Shown one piece after another: positions 52,115 to 60,074 of a stretch of DNA of 64,000 bases. Below the pieces are notes generated by a model. It worked only from the letters and a program-made list of their open reading frames with translations. It was not told the origin of the DNA and did no database searches. How positions within the stretch are numbered: the first letter of the stretch is position 1; every line of letters begins with the position of its first letter. Origin of the DNA: CAWBVG01 sp963792175 (GTDB taxonomy: Bacteria > Acidobacteriota > Vicinamibacteria > Vicinamibacterales > CAVVIG01); the NCBI GenBank assembly GCA_963792175.1, contig CAWBVG010000014.1, positions 1 through 64,000 of the forward strand, read 5' to 3'. A program made the translations under genes and the position numbers.

Positions 52115-54245
52115 GATGAGCCGGAACCGCTGGTTCCAGTTCGCCAGCAGGCGCTCGACGGCATCCGGGGCGGGCTTGACCGTCGCGAACCACTGCCCCG
52201 CTTCGCGCTGCGCCAGGTCGAGCACGTCGCGATCCCGCACGAGATCGATCATCCGAAATGTCGGCACACCCGCCTGCCGGGTGCCGAAGAAGTCGCCCGG
52301 TCCGCGCTGCACGAGGTCGCGCTCCGCAATCTCGAAGCCGTCCGTCGTTTCGGTCATCGCCTTGAGCCGTTCGCGGGCCTCGTCCGACAGCGGTGATTGG
52401 TACAGCAGGAAACAGTACCGACTGATGGCGGTCGCGGCCGACGCGGCCTCGGAGCTGGTGCAGCTGCGACAGCCCGAATCGTTCCGCGTGCTCGACGATC
52501 ATGACGCTCGCGTTCGGCACGTCGACGCCGACCTCGACGACGGTGGTCGCCACCAGCACCTGCAACTCGCCGCGCGCGAAGGCCCCCATCACGCGCTCCT
52601 TCGCGTCGGCCTTCATCCGGCCGTGCAACAACCCGACGCGGTACTGAGGAAAGATTTCCTGCGCCAGGTGGTCGTGCATTTCGGTCGCCGCCTTCACGTC
52701 GACCTTCGCCGATTCCTCCACGAGCGGATAGATGACGTAAGCCAGCCGGCCGGCGTCGAGCTGGCCACGGACGAACTCGTACACCTCGTCACGCCGCGAC
52801 TCGGGCTTCGCGACGGTCTTGATCGGCAGGCGGCCTGCGGGCAGCTCGCGAATGACCGACACGTCGAGATCGCCGTACAACGTCAGCCCGAGCGTGCGCG
52901 GGATGGGCGTCGCCGTCATCACCAGGACGTCGGGATGCCAGCCTTTGTCGCGAAGCGTCGCCCGCTGCAGCACGCCAAACCGGTGCTGCTCGTCGATGAC
53001 CGCGAGGCCCAGCTGCGCGAACCGCACGTCGCCCTGCACGAGCGCGTGCGTGCCGACCACCAGCTGCAGGGCGCCGGACTCCACTTCGGCGAGCTGGGTC
53101 CGCCGTGCGGCGCTCGTGGTCGAGCCGGTGAGCAGCGCCACGCGAAAGCGCGACGCCGCGAGGAGCTTCGAAATGTTCGCGAAGTGCTGTTCGGCCAGGA
53201 TCTCGGTGGGCGCCATGAACGCGACCTGCAGGCCGTTCTCCATCGCAACCAGCGCCGCGAGCAGCGCGACGATCGTCTTGCCGGCGCCGACATCTCCCTG
53301 CAGCAGCCGGTTCATCGGCTGCGGACGCTGCATGTCGTCGACGATTTCCTTGAGCGCCTGCTTCTGACCGTTGGTCAGCCTGAACGGGAGGACGCGCCGC
53401 GCCGACTCGCGGATGCGATCGTCGACCTGCACGACGACCGGCTTGCGTTCCGCCGCCGCCGATTGGCGCCGCGCGAACACGCCCATCTGGAACAGAAACG
53501 CTTCTTCGAAGATCAACCGGCGCTGCGCCGGCGTCTCGAACGCATTCAGCGCGGCGATCGGCACGTCCTCGGGCGGAAAGTGCGTCGCCAGGAGCGCGGC
53601 GTGGCGCGACGGCAGCCCGAGCCGGAGCCGGATGTCTTCGGGCAGGTGGTCCGGCACGTCCGCGGGCAGACGCTGCAGCGCCTCGTAGACGAGACGGCGC
53701 TGCATTTTCGGCGTCACCGTACCGGTCTTTTCGTAGACCGGCACGATGCGGCCGGTGTGAATCGTTTCGCCGTCCTCGTCGTCGAGGATTTCGTACTGCG
53801 GGTTTGTCAGCTGCAGGCTCGCCGACCCGCGCATCTCCACCGCGCCATAGAAGATGACGTGCTGACCGCGCATGAAGATGTCGCGCAGGTACGGCTGGTT
53901 CAGCCACACCGCGCGCATCGATCCGCTGCCGTCGTCGACCGCGGCCTCGAAGATCTTGAATCCCGGCCGCCGCGTGGAGCGCAGGCCGCACGCCAGGATC
54001 CGGCCGGCGATCGACACGATCTGTCCCGGCTTGAGCGAGGCGATTGGTTGAAGGCGGCTGCGGTCCTCGTAGCGAAGCGGAAAACGGTAGAGCAGGTCTT
54101 CGATCGTGAGGAGGCCGGCGTGCTCGAAATCGGCGGCGCGGCGCGGGCCGACGCCTTTCAGGAACTGGAGCGGCGTCGACAAAAAGGGCTCCGATCCCTT
54201 TTCGCGCGGCTCCTCCGAAAAGGGGTCGAACCCCTTTTTGCTCAC
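52103..54245 (-). CDS. recG: ATP-dependent DNA helicase RecG, frameshifted
   Basis: About 713 residues. Wedge domain (LQFLKGVGPRRAADFEHAGL), OB fold, helicase motifs I (LLQGDVGAGKTIVA), Ia, II (VIDEQHRFGV), III (MTATPIPRTL) and VI (GLSQLHQLRGRVGR). One extra base near 52419 breaks the frame just after HQS; the corrected text is HQSYCFLLYQSPLSDEARERL, ending LIEIG at 52103. The first 22 residues (SKKGFDPFSEEPREKGSEPF) are encoded by two palindromes. Remodels stalled replication forks. Start ATG 54245. Confidence 0.93.
54182..54238. repeat. Two AAAAGGGG palindromes inside the recG start
   Basis: AAAAGGGG-N5-CCCCTTTT at 54218-54238 and AAAAGGG-N7-CCCTTTT at 54182-54202, both within the recG coding region. 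They encode the two KxGxxPF peptides at the RecG N-terminus. Looks like a pair of REP-like sequences that has become coding sequence. Confidence 0.75.
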
Positions 54246-54850
54246 TGGACGATTATGGCTTGACCTCGCTCGACCTGGATCTCGCGAATCCGCGCCGGCA
54301 GTGCAAACGGATCGTCGAGGCTGACGCCCGACGGGTTCTCGGCGGTGCGCGAGTAGTAGCTGACGATTTCCTGCAGGATCAGTTTCGGAATCGGCACGCC
54401 GCCGACGCTCGCGGATTCGAGCGCAAAGTGGCCGACGCCGTTGCCGGTCTTCAGCGAGCCGGTCGCCGTCACCGGCACGCGTCCCATCAGGTAGTTCATC
54501 GGATCGAGAAGGCTGGTCGGATTCTTCGCTTTCCGCACCGCGTCGAGGTCGACGACGGCGCGGCCGCTCAGACGCCCAGGCCCGAGGATCGTCACCGACG
54601 GATCGACGACACCGGTCGGCAGCTGCGACGGGGCCTCGAACACGAGATACGAGTTGACCTCGTTCTCGGTGACCATGATCCGCTGCCCGGCTTTCGTGGG
54701 ACGCTCGGCGTGGGCGTTGATGCTGGCGACCTTCTGTTTGAGCGTGGCCGCGTCCTTCCGGGAGGCGCGTACGTCGGCGCGCGGCGCTGCCGCGAGCAGC
54801 GCGAGCCCGCAGAGCGCGCCGAGGATGGTTACGCCCCGAGGATGCGTCAC
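54242..54850 (-). CDS. Secreted hypothetical protein
   Basis: 202 residues. Signal peptide ILGALCGLALLAAAPRA. Central region with ITVTENEVNSYLVFEAP-like text (IMVTENEVNSYLVF) and GVVDPSVTILGPGRLSGRAVVDLD, suggestive of a lipid-binding (DUF2993-like) beta fold, not confirmed. The end overlaps the recG start by four bases. Downstream gene in the second ECF sigma operon. Confidence 0.75.
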   Translation of the reverse strand: MTHPRGVTILGALCGLALLAAAPRADVRASRKDAATLKQKVASINAHAERPTKAGQRIMVTENEVNSYLVFEAPSQLPTGVVDPSVTILGPGRLSGRAVVDLDAVRKAKNPTSLLDPMNYLMGRVPVTATGSLKTGNGVGHFALESASVGGVPIPKLILQEIVSYYSRTAENPSGVSLDDPFALPARIREIQVERGQAIIVQ

Positions 54851-54920
54851 CTCTGTATTTTACCGCCGTCTTCCTCCTTCGCTCGCTGGATTATGGCGAG
54901 CTTCGGCGGGACAGGCGTGC

Positions 54921-55461
54921 TTATTGCGGCTTCAGCTGCTGCTGTTTGCGATTCGCCTGGCGCGCCCGTGTGACCAGCTCGAGCTTACGGCGTTCCATGT
55001 TCTCTTCGAAGACGCGGAACTTCGCCTGCTGGCGGACGTCGAGCACTTGATTGATGGCGTCGTAGGCTTTGCGAATTTCACCGTCAGAACGCGCTTCGAG
55101 CTCGTCGAGGGACTTCAGGCGGTCCTTGATCTGGCCTTCGTCGCCCTGCGGATCGTTCACGAGCCGCCTGAGCTCCTGAACGAGACGGGCGCGCTCCTGC
55201 AGGCCGCGGCGCCTGGTGTCCTGCAGCGCCTTGAAGCGCCTGAGGAACTGCGGAAAGCGCTCCTCGCTGATCTTGAAGCTGCTCCTGCGCCTGCATCAGC
55301 GCGTAGGAATCGAACATCCGCTGGATTTCGGCCGGCGACACCGCTGCTTCGTCGGGCGGCGGCGCCGGGGCGTCCCAGCCGTCCGCCCTGCGCGGCCGAC
55401 TGCAGCGCCGCTGCTGACCAGCGCCGCCGCAGACGAGAGCCAGACCGACGATCCTTTTCAT
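54921..55461 (-). CDS. Spy/CpxP-like periplasmic protein, frameshifted
   Basis: ATG 55461 (MKRIVGLALVCGGAG) gives an export signal. An extra base near 55275 breaks the frame at QEQL; the corrected text continues KISEERFPQFLRRFKALQDTRRRGLQERARLVQELRRLVND. Highly charged and helical to the end (FRVFEENMERRKLELVTRARQ), the pattern of LTxxQ/Spy-type periplasmic chaperones. Lies 19 bp after the anti-sigma gene, so it probably belongs to its regulon. Confidence 0.75.
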
Positions 55462-55480
55462 GAATGCGCCAATTATCACG

Positions 55481-56076
55481 TCATGCGCCCGAGCGCGCCA
55501 GTTCTTCCTGCAGCAGCCGCTGCAGTTCGCGGAGCTCAGAGCCGGTCAAATGCGTCACCGCGTGCTCGGCGCTGCCGCGCGCCGCGAGCCCCGCTTCCCG
55601 CGCGGTCTCGAAATCCATATCGGACGACAGCTCGGCGACCAGCGTGAGCGCCGTGTCGCCTGCGGACTGCGGGTCCGCCAGGAGATCGACCGAGGCCACC
55701 GGCAGTGCGACTGGCGCCGGCGCTACCGACGGAAGCGGCGCAATCCGCAGGCTCCGTGCGCCCCCGGTTCAACGTGACGGCCACGGCGAGCACGACGGTC
55801 GCGACCGAGATTGCCGGAATCACCACGCGCGGCCACGTCCAGAACGACCGCCGCGGCGCGCCCTCGGCGTCCACGGCCTGGCGCACGCGCGCCGAAAAAT
55901 GATCCCAGAAGAGCGGCGACGGCTCCGGCACGTCGACGTCGGCGGCCGCGGACATCATCGCCTTGAGCTCGGCGAGATGCAGACGGCAGACCGCGCACTC
56001 GGCGAGATGCGTGCGCAGACGATTCGGCCCGCGTCCCTTCCGCGAGGTCGATGAGCTCGTCGGGCCGCAGGTGCAT
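55481..56076 (-). CDS. Zinc-finger anti-sigma factor, two frameshifts
   Basis: Starts MHLRPDELIDLAEG at ATG 56076. After an indel near 56030 it reads NRLRTHLAECAVCRLHLAELKAMM, a H-x3-C-x2-C anti-sigma zinc motif. One TM follows (WPRVVIPAISVATVVLAVAVTL), then an extra base near 55755 before a periplasmic tail (APAPVALPVASVDLLADPQSAG) ending HLTGSELRELQRLLQEELARSGA. Start overlaps the sigma stop (TGATG). It should bind the ECF sigma factor encoded upstream. Confidence 0.85.
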
Positions 56077-56705
56077 CAGAGGACCTCGCCGCCGAGCATC
56101 TTCTTCAAGTTGCTCAGCGCGTGGAAGAAATTCGCCTTCACCGCGCCGACCGAGCTGCCGAGCACGTCGGCGATTTCCTGGTGCGACATCTCGTGGTACA
56201 TCCGCAGGACGAGCGTGGCGCGCTGCTTCCGCGGCAGCTGGGCGATCGCGGCGCGGACGCGCGCCCCTCGCTCGTCCTTCAGCAGCCGATCCGGCGCCGA
56301 CTCCGCCGTCTCGTCCACGAATTGTCGATCCGCAATCGACTCGCTGAGCGGCTTTTTTGCGCTGACGCGATTGAGGCACACGTTCACGCCGATCCGGTAC
56401 AGCCACGTCGCCAGCGACGACTGCCCGCGAAAGCTTCGCAGCCCGCGATACGCCCGCAGGAACACGTCCTGCGACAGGTCGCTCGCGTCCTCGTGGTTGC
56501 TGACGAAGCGGTAGCACAGCAGATACACCGACCGGCGGTGCCGTTCGACGATCACGTCGAACGCCGCGGACTGGCCGCGCAGGCAGGCCTCGACGAGCGC
56601 CCGCTCGTCGAGATCGGCCAACTCGGGCTCAGCAGGCCGCATCGGCTGCGTCACGGTCCTCAGTGGCCACGTTCCAGGGAGCGTCCACGTGAGCGATGAT
56701 GCCAT
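56076..56705 (-). CDS. ECF RNA polymerase sigma factor (RpoE-like)
   Basis: 209 residues. Sigma2 (FDVIVERHRRSVYLLCYRFVSNHEDASDLSQDVFLRAYRGLRSFRGQSSLATWLYRIGVNVCLNR) and sigma4 (LPRKQRATLVLRMYHEMSHQEIADVLGSSVGAVKANFFHALSNLKKML). First gene of an operon with anti-sigma factor, Spy-like protein, a secreted protein and recG. An ECF-type promoter directly upstream suggests autoregulation. Confidence 0.93.
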   Translation of the reverse strand: MASSLTWTLPGTWPLRTVTQPMRPAEPELADLDERALVEACLRGQSAAFDVIVERHRRSVYLLCYRFVSNHEDASDLSQDVFLRAYRGLRSFRGQSSLATWLYRIGVNVCLNRVSAKKPLSESIADRQFVDETAESAPDRLLKDERGARVRAAIAQLPRKQRATLVLRMYHEMSHQEIADVLGSSVGAVKANFFHALSNLKKMLGGEVL

Positions 56706-56723
56706 TGCTCGGCTTCACCAGAG

Positions 56724-56755
56724 TTAGACCGCGCGAGCAGTGCGTGAAGGTTACA
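56724..56755 (-). promoter_or_regulatory. ECF-type promoter of the second sigma operon
   Basis: Minus strand: TGTAACCTT (-35, 56747-56755), 17 bases, GTCTAA (-10, 56724-56729), then the sigma gene 19 bases on. The AAC -35 core and the GTC/TCTAA -10 are the hallmark of RpoE-type promoters, so the sigma factor probably transcribes its own operon. Confidence 0.75.
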
Positions 56756-56763
56756 TCGGGCGC

Positions 56764-56792
56764 CTGTCGGGGCTCGGGGCTAGGGGCCAGCT
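56764..56792. repeat. CTAGCCC-family repeat
   Basis: Minus strand: CTGGCCCCTAGCCCCGAGCC then CCGACAG. Heptamers of the same family as at 17.1, 23.7 and 26.4 kb, between the sigma promoter and the end of the PfkB gene. Confidence 0.8.
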
Positions 56793-57746
56793 TAGAAATG
56801 TGGCCGGGCGGTCATGAGCTGTTCGACCTCGCCGGGCGTCGGCAGGCCGCCGCGGCCGCCGAGCGCCCGGCAATTGAGCGCCGATACGGCGTTGGCGTAC
56901 GCGAGCACGTCTTCGATATCGCCGCCCGGTTGTCCCAGGCAACCGGCGGCAAAGGCGCCGCGAAAGGCGTCGCCGGCGCCGGTGCTGTCGACGCAATCCA
57001 CCGGAAAAGCGGCGGTGCGGATTTCGCGGCCGTTGCACCAGGCCAGGCTGCCCTCGGCGCCGAGCGTGGCGCAGACCAGCGCGGCGCCGAACTCGCGGCG
57101 CGATCGCGTCGAGCGCCCGTCCCAGCCCCTCGTGTCCGGTCAACGCGGACGGAAACTCCTGCGCCGTGATGATGGCATCGATGTTCTGAAGCAGATCGCC
57201 GATGCCGGGCCGGACTTTCTCGACGTCGACGATCGTCGGGATGCCGGCGTCTCGCGCGTACCGCGCCGCCTGAGTCGACGCCGCCGTTTCATGACAGTCG
57301 ACGACCAGCATGCGCCCCGAGGTGACCGCCGACTTCGGGACATCGGCCGGGTCCCACGTCAAGGCGGGATGCCGATCCCACAGCACGGTGCGCTCGCCCG
57401 ATCGCGCATCGACCAGGACGACGGCAAACTGATTCGTGGCGCCCGGAACGGTTCGCGCGGCGCTGATGTCCACGCCGTCGCTCATCAGACTCTGCCGCGA
57501 CAGCGCACCCAGTTCGTCGTCTCCAAACGATCCGATGTAGCGCGCCCGCCACCCGAGTCGCGCGCACGTCGCCGTCGCCGTCGCGATCTGGCCGCCGGGC
57601 AGCCGGGCGAACCGCTGCAGACGCTGCTTGGTGTTCGACGCCGGGTACTCGGCGACGACGGTCACCAGGTCGATGCTGTTCAGGCCAAAACCGGCGACGT
57701 CGAAGGGCTTCTCGTCGGCGGATGGGATGGAGAACGGCACGCGCAC
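56792..57746 (-). CDS. PfkB-family carbohydrate kinase, frameshifted
   Basis: GTG 57746 start (VRVPFSIPSADE). About 317 residues. N-terminal FDVAGFGLNSIDLV and LPGGQIATATATCARLG match the ribokinase substrate region. The ATP site and anion hole DSTGAGDAFRGAF is near the end with the catalytic Asp. An extra C near 57095 breaks the frame; corrected text is DAIAREFGAALVCATLGAEGS. Phosphorylates a sugar or nucleoside; which one is unclear. Stop at 56792. Confidence 0.87.
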
Positions 57747-57807
57747 GACGCCGCATCGTAACAGAGCGTTTACACATGACCTGCGCGGTCTCCTGCTCGA
57801 CCATATC

Positions 57808-57836
57808 TTGACTTTCGCCTTTGCTTTGCGTAGAGT
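57808..57836 (+). promoter_or_regulatory. Sigma70-type promoter of lexA
   Basis: TTGACT (57808-57813), 17-bp spacer, TAGAGT (57831-57836), start about 15 bases before the lexA ATG. I cannot point to a LexA box with confidence, because the operator of this phylum is not known to me. Confidence 0.7.
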
Positions 57837-57857
57837 GGCGCGAAGAGAGCACGAAAG

Positions 57858-58613
57858 ATGCTGCCACTGACAAAACGCCAGCGCGAGATTCTCGACTACC
57901 TGAACGAGTTCATCGGCCAGCACGGCTATGCGCCCAGCCTCGAAGAAATCGGCCGGCGCTTCGGCCTCTCTTCGCTCGCGACGGTGCACAAGCACCTCAC
58001 GAACCTCCAGGAAAAGGGGTTCATCAAGCGCGCGTGGAACCGCAGCCGATCGGTCGAGATGGTGCCGACCCGGACCGGCGGCCGCGCCGTCGAGCTGCCG
58101 CTGCTCGGCTACGTCGCCGCCGGCCTCCCCATCGAGGCGGTCGCGTCGAGCGAAACGATCGCGGTGCCCGAGGATCTGGTCGGCAAGCGCGACACCTACG
58201 TGCTCCGCGTGCGCGGCGATTCGATGATCGACGAACAAATCCGCGACGGCGATTTCGTCGTCGTCGAAGACCGCAAGACGGCCGACAACGGCGAGATGGT
58301 CATCGCCCTGCTGCGCGGATCCGATGTCACGCTGAAGAAGCTCTATCGCGATCCGGGCGGCAAAATCCGGCTGCAGCCGGCGAACGCCGCGATGCAGCCG
58401 ATCTTCGTCGAGCCCGACCAGGTGCAGATCCAGGGCGTCGTCGTCGGAGTGATGCGGAAGTACTGCAACTACACTTGGGCATGCCCGACGCGCCCAAGCA
58501 AATCAACTTCACGATCGTTCCCGACGACAACTCGACGACGCCGCGCACCTACGCGAATTTCTGCTCGATCGCCCACACGCCGTTCGACTTCACGCTCACC
58601 TTCTGCGAGGTGA
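57858..58613 (+). CDS. lexA: SOS repressor LexA, overlong at the C-terminus
   Basis: Winged helix domain at 1-65 (LTKRQREILDYLNEFIGQHGYAPSLEEIGRRFGLSSLATVHKHLTNL), cleavage site Ala-Gly in YVAAGLP, catalytic Ser in RGDSMIDEQIRDGD and Lys in SDVTLKKLY. The family usually ends near VVGVMRKY, which is residue 202. Here the frame runs on for 49 more residues (CNYTWACPTRPSK ...) through the start of the next gene. So a stop may have been lost to an indel at about 58465. RecA-stimulated self-cleavage represses SOS genes. Confidence 0.93.
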   Translation: MLPLTKRQREILDYLNEFIGQHGYAPSLEEIGRRFGLSSLATVHKHLTNLQEKGFIKRAWNRSRSVEMVPTRTGGRAVELPLLGYVAAGLPIEAVASSETIAVPEDLVGKRDTYVLRVRGDSMIDEQIRDGDFVVVEDRKTADNGEMVIALLRGSDVTLKKLYRDPGGKIRLQPANAAMQPIFVEPDQVQIQGVVVGVMRKYCNYTWACPTRPSKSTSRSFPTTTRRRRAPTRISARSPTRRSTSRSPSAR

Positions 58614-58867
58614 TGCCGCTCACGGACAAAGAGATCAAGGACGCCGAGTCGGAGCACGTCGTGCGCGCGCCGGTGCGCGCGAAGATCGTGGTGCCGGTGC
58701 AGTTCGTCCCCAATCTGATTGCGGCGCTGCAGGAGCACTGGCGCGTGTACTCCGGAGTCGTACAGCAACGTCGGCTGGAACAAGACGCCAGCGAGCACGA
58801 TACAGTAGCCTTCGACTGTCAGCCTCAGCTGTCAGCTCTCAGTGCTGAAGCTGAGAGCCGAAGCTGA
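58481..58867 (+). CDS. DUF3467-like protein
   Basis: 128 residues from ATG 58481. Core of about 95 residues matching the DUF3467 type (INFTIVPDDNSTTPRTYANFCSIAHTPFDFTLTFCEVMPLTD ... VPVQFVPNLIAALQEHWRVY). The last ~20 residues (CQPQLSALSAEAESRS) are encoded by the AGCTGAGA-type repeat and were probably added by it. Function unknown. Starts inside the lexA frame in a different frame. Confidence 0.8.
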   Translation: MPDAPKQINFTIVPDDNSTTPRTYANFCSIAHTPFDFTLTFCEVMPLTDKEIKDAESEHVVRAPVRAKIVVPVQFVPNLIAALQEHWRVYSGVVQQRRLEQDASEHDTVAFDCQPQLSALSAEAESRS

Positions 58868-58870
58868 GAC
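58815..58870. repeat. Inverted array of AGCTGAGA-type repeats
   Basis: Left: GTCAGCCTCAGCTGTCAGC then TCTCAG; right: CTGAAGCTGAGAGCCGAAGC then TGAGAC, the approximate reverse complement. Loop near 58843. Runs over the 3' end of the DUF3467-like gene. Same unit as the array before clpB (37.2 kb). Confidence 0.82.
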
Positions 58871-58878
58871 CACGAGCG

Positions 58879-59643
58879 ATGAAAACGCCACGCGAGACGC
58901 GCGAGATACTCGATCGGCTCGAGACGCAGCACCCGGGCGCGGATACCGAGCTGCACTACCGGACGCCGTACGAACTGCTGGTGGCGACGATCCTGTCGGC
59001 GCAGTCCACCGACGCGCGCGTCAACCTGGTCACGCCGGCCCTGTTCAAGCGCTACCCCAACGCCGCGGCGCTCGCGAAAGCCACGACCCGGAAGCTCGAG
59101 CCGCAGATCCATTCCACCGGGTTCTTTCGCGCAAAATCGAAGGCGCTGCTCGGCATGGCGCAAGCGCTTGTCGCCACCCACGGCGGCGAGGTGCCGGCCA
59201 GCATGGACGCGCTGGTCGAGTTGCCCGGCGTCGGCCGCAAGACCGCGAACGTCGTGCTCGGACACGCGCTCGGCGTGCCGGGGCTGCCGGTCGATCGCCA
59301 CGTGCTGCGCGTCGCGAACCGCATCGGCATCGCGGAGTCCGACGACCCCGTCGTCGTCGAGCAGCAGCTGGGCGACGCGCTGCCGAAGGAACGCTGGACG
59401 CGGACCTCGGACACGCTGATCCTTCACGGGCGGCGCATCTGCCGGCCCACACCGCTCTGCGACGTCTGCGTGGTCCGCGACGCGTGCGACTTTTACCAGA
59501 CCGTCGTCGCCCGCGGGCGTGGCCGCGCCTCCACGAAAGACTCAGCCTCCGCTCGCGGCGCGTCGCGCGAGCGACGGCCTGGCCAGCGCAAAGGTCACAA
59601 GAGCCGCAGCGATCGCAAACCCCGGAAAACGACTCGTACTTAG
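58879..59643 (+). CDS. nth: Endonuclease III, with long basic tail
   Basis: 254 residues. HhH-GPD fold with ILSAQSTDARVN, LPGVGRKTANVVLG (catalytic Lys), and catalytic Asp in VDRHVLRV. The [4Fe-4S] cluster loop is CRPTPLCDVCVVRDAC: C-x5-C-x2-C-x5-C, one residue shorter in the first gap than the usual C-x6-C. After it comes a 40-residue Arg/Lys/Ser tail (RASTKDSASARGASRERRPGQ) that should bind DNA or RNA nonspecifically. Removes oxidised pyrimidines. Confidence 0.94.
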   Translation: MKTPRETREILDRLETQHPGADTELHYRTPYELLVATILSAQSTDARVNLVTPALFKRYPNAAALAKATTRKLEPQIHSTGFFRAKSKALLGMAQALVATHGGEVPASMDALVELPGVGRKTANVVLGHALGVPGLPVDRHVLRVANRIGIAESDDPVVVEQQLGDALPKERWTRTSDTLILHGRRICRPTPLCDVCVVRDACDFYQTVVARGRGRASTKDSASARGASRERRPGQRKGHKSRSDRKPRKTTRT

Positions 59644-59649
59644 CCGCCG

Positions 59650-60036
59650 TTGGACCGCAAGCAATTCGAGCAGCTCGTCGCCGAGGCGCTCGCCTCGATT
59701 CCCCGCCGCTTCCGCGACGCGATGAAGAACATCGCCATCGTCGTGGAGGACGAGCCGTCGCGCGAGCTGCTGGCCGAGATGGAGATCGAACCGCCGGACA
59801 CGCTGCTGGGGCTGTATCAGGGGACGCCGCTCACCGAGCGGACGTGGGGCTACGGCAACACGCTGCCCGATCGCGTGCTGATCTTCCAGGGTCCGCACGA
59901 GCGCGACTCGGAAGACGAAGACGACCTCGTCGTCGCGATCGGCGAGACGCTCATTCACGAGATCGGCCATTACTTTGGTCTGAGCGAGGAAGAGATTGAG
60001 GAGATCGAGGAGAAGTACTGGCGTGGTGAAGAGTGA
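59650..60036 (+). CDS. Small zinc metallopeptidase (zincin) family protein
   Basis: 128 residues. TTG start at 59650, the only reasonable start after the nth stop; no ATG or GTG fits. Zinc motif HEIGHYFG (HExxHxxG) near the end, followed by an acidic tail (LSEEEIEEIEEKYWRGEE). N-terminus FEQLVAEALASIPRRFRDAMKNIAIVVEDEP is the typical start of COG3824-type proteins. Predicted minimal metalloprotease with unknown target. Confidence 0.82.
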   Translation: MDRKQFEQLVAEALASIPRRFRDAMKNIAIVVEDEPSRELLAEMEIEPPDTLLGLYQGTPLTERTWGYGNTLPDRVLIFQGPHERDSEDEDDLVVAIGETLIHEIGHYFGLSEEEIEEIEEKYWRGEE

Positions 60037-60072
60037 CACTGTCGGGGCTAGGGGCTAGGGGCTAGCTGTCAC
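60037..60072. repeat. CTAGCCC-family repeat with terminal inverted ends
   Basis: ACACTGTCGGGGCTAGGGG then CTAGGGGCTAGCTGTCACT. Two to three GCTAGGG heptamers, with AGTGACA at one end (60032-60038) and TGTCACT at the other (60067-60073). Sits right before the rsmA start and contributes its upstream region. Confidence 0.8.
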
Positions 60073-60074
60073 TG

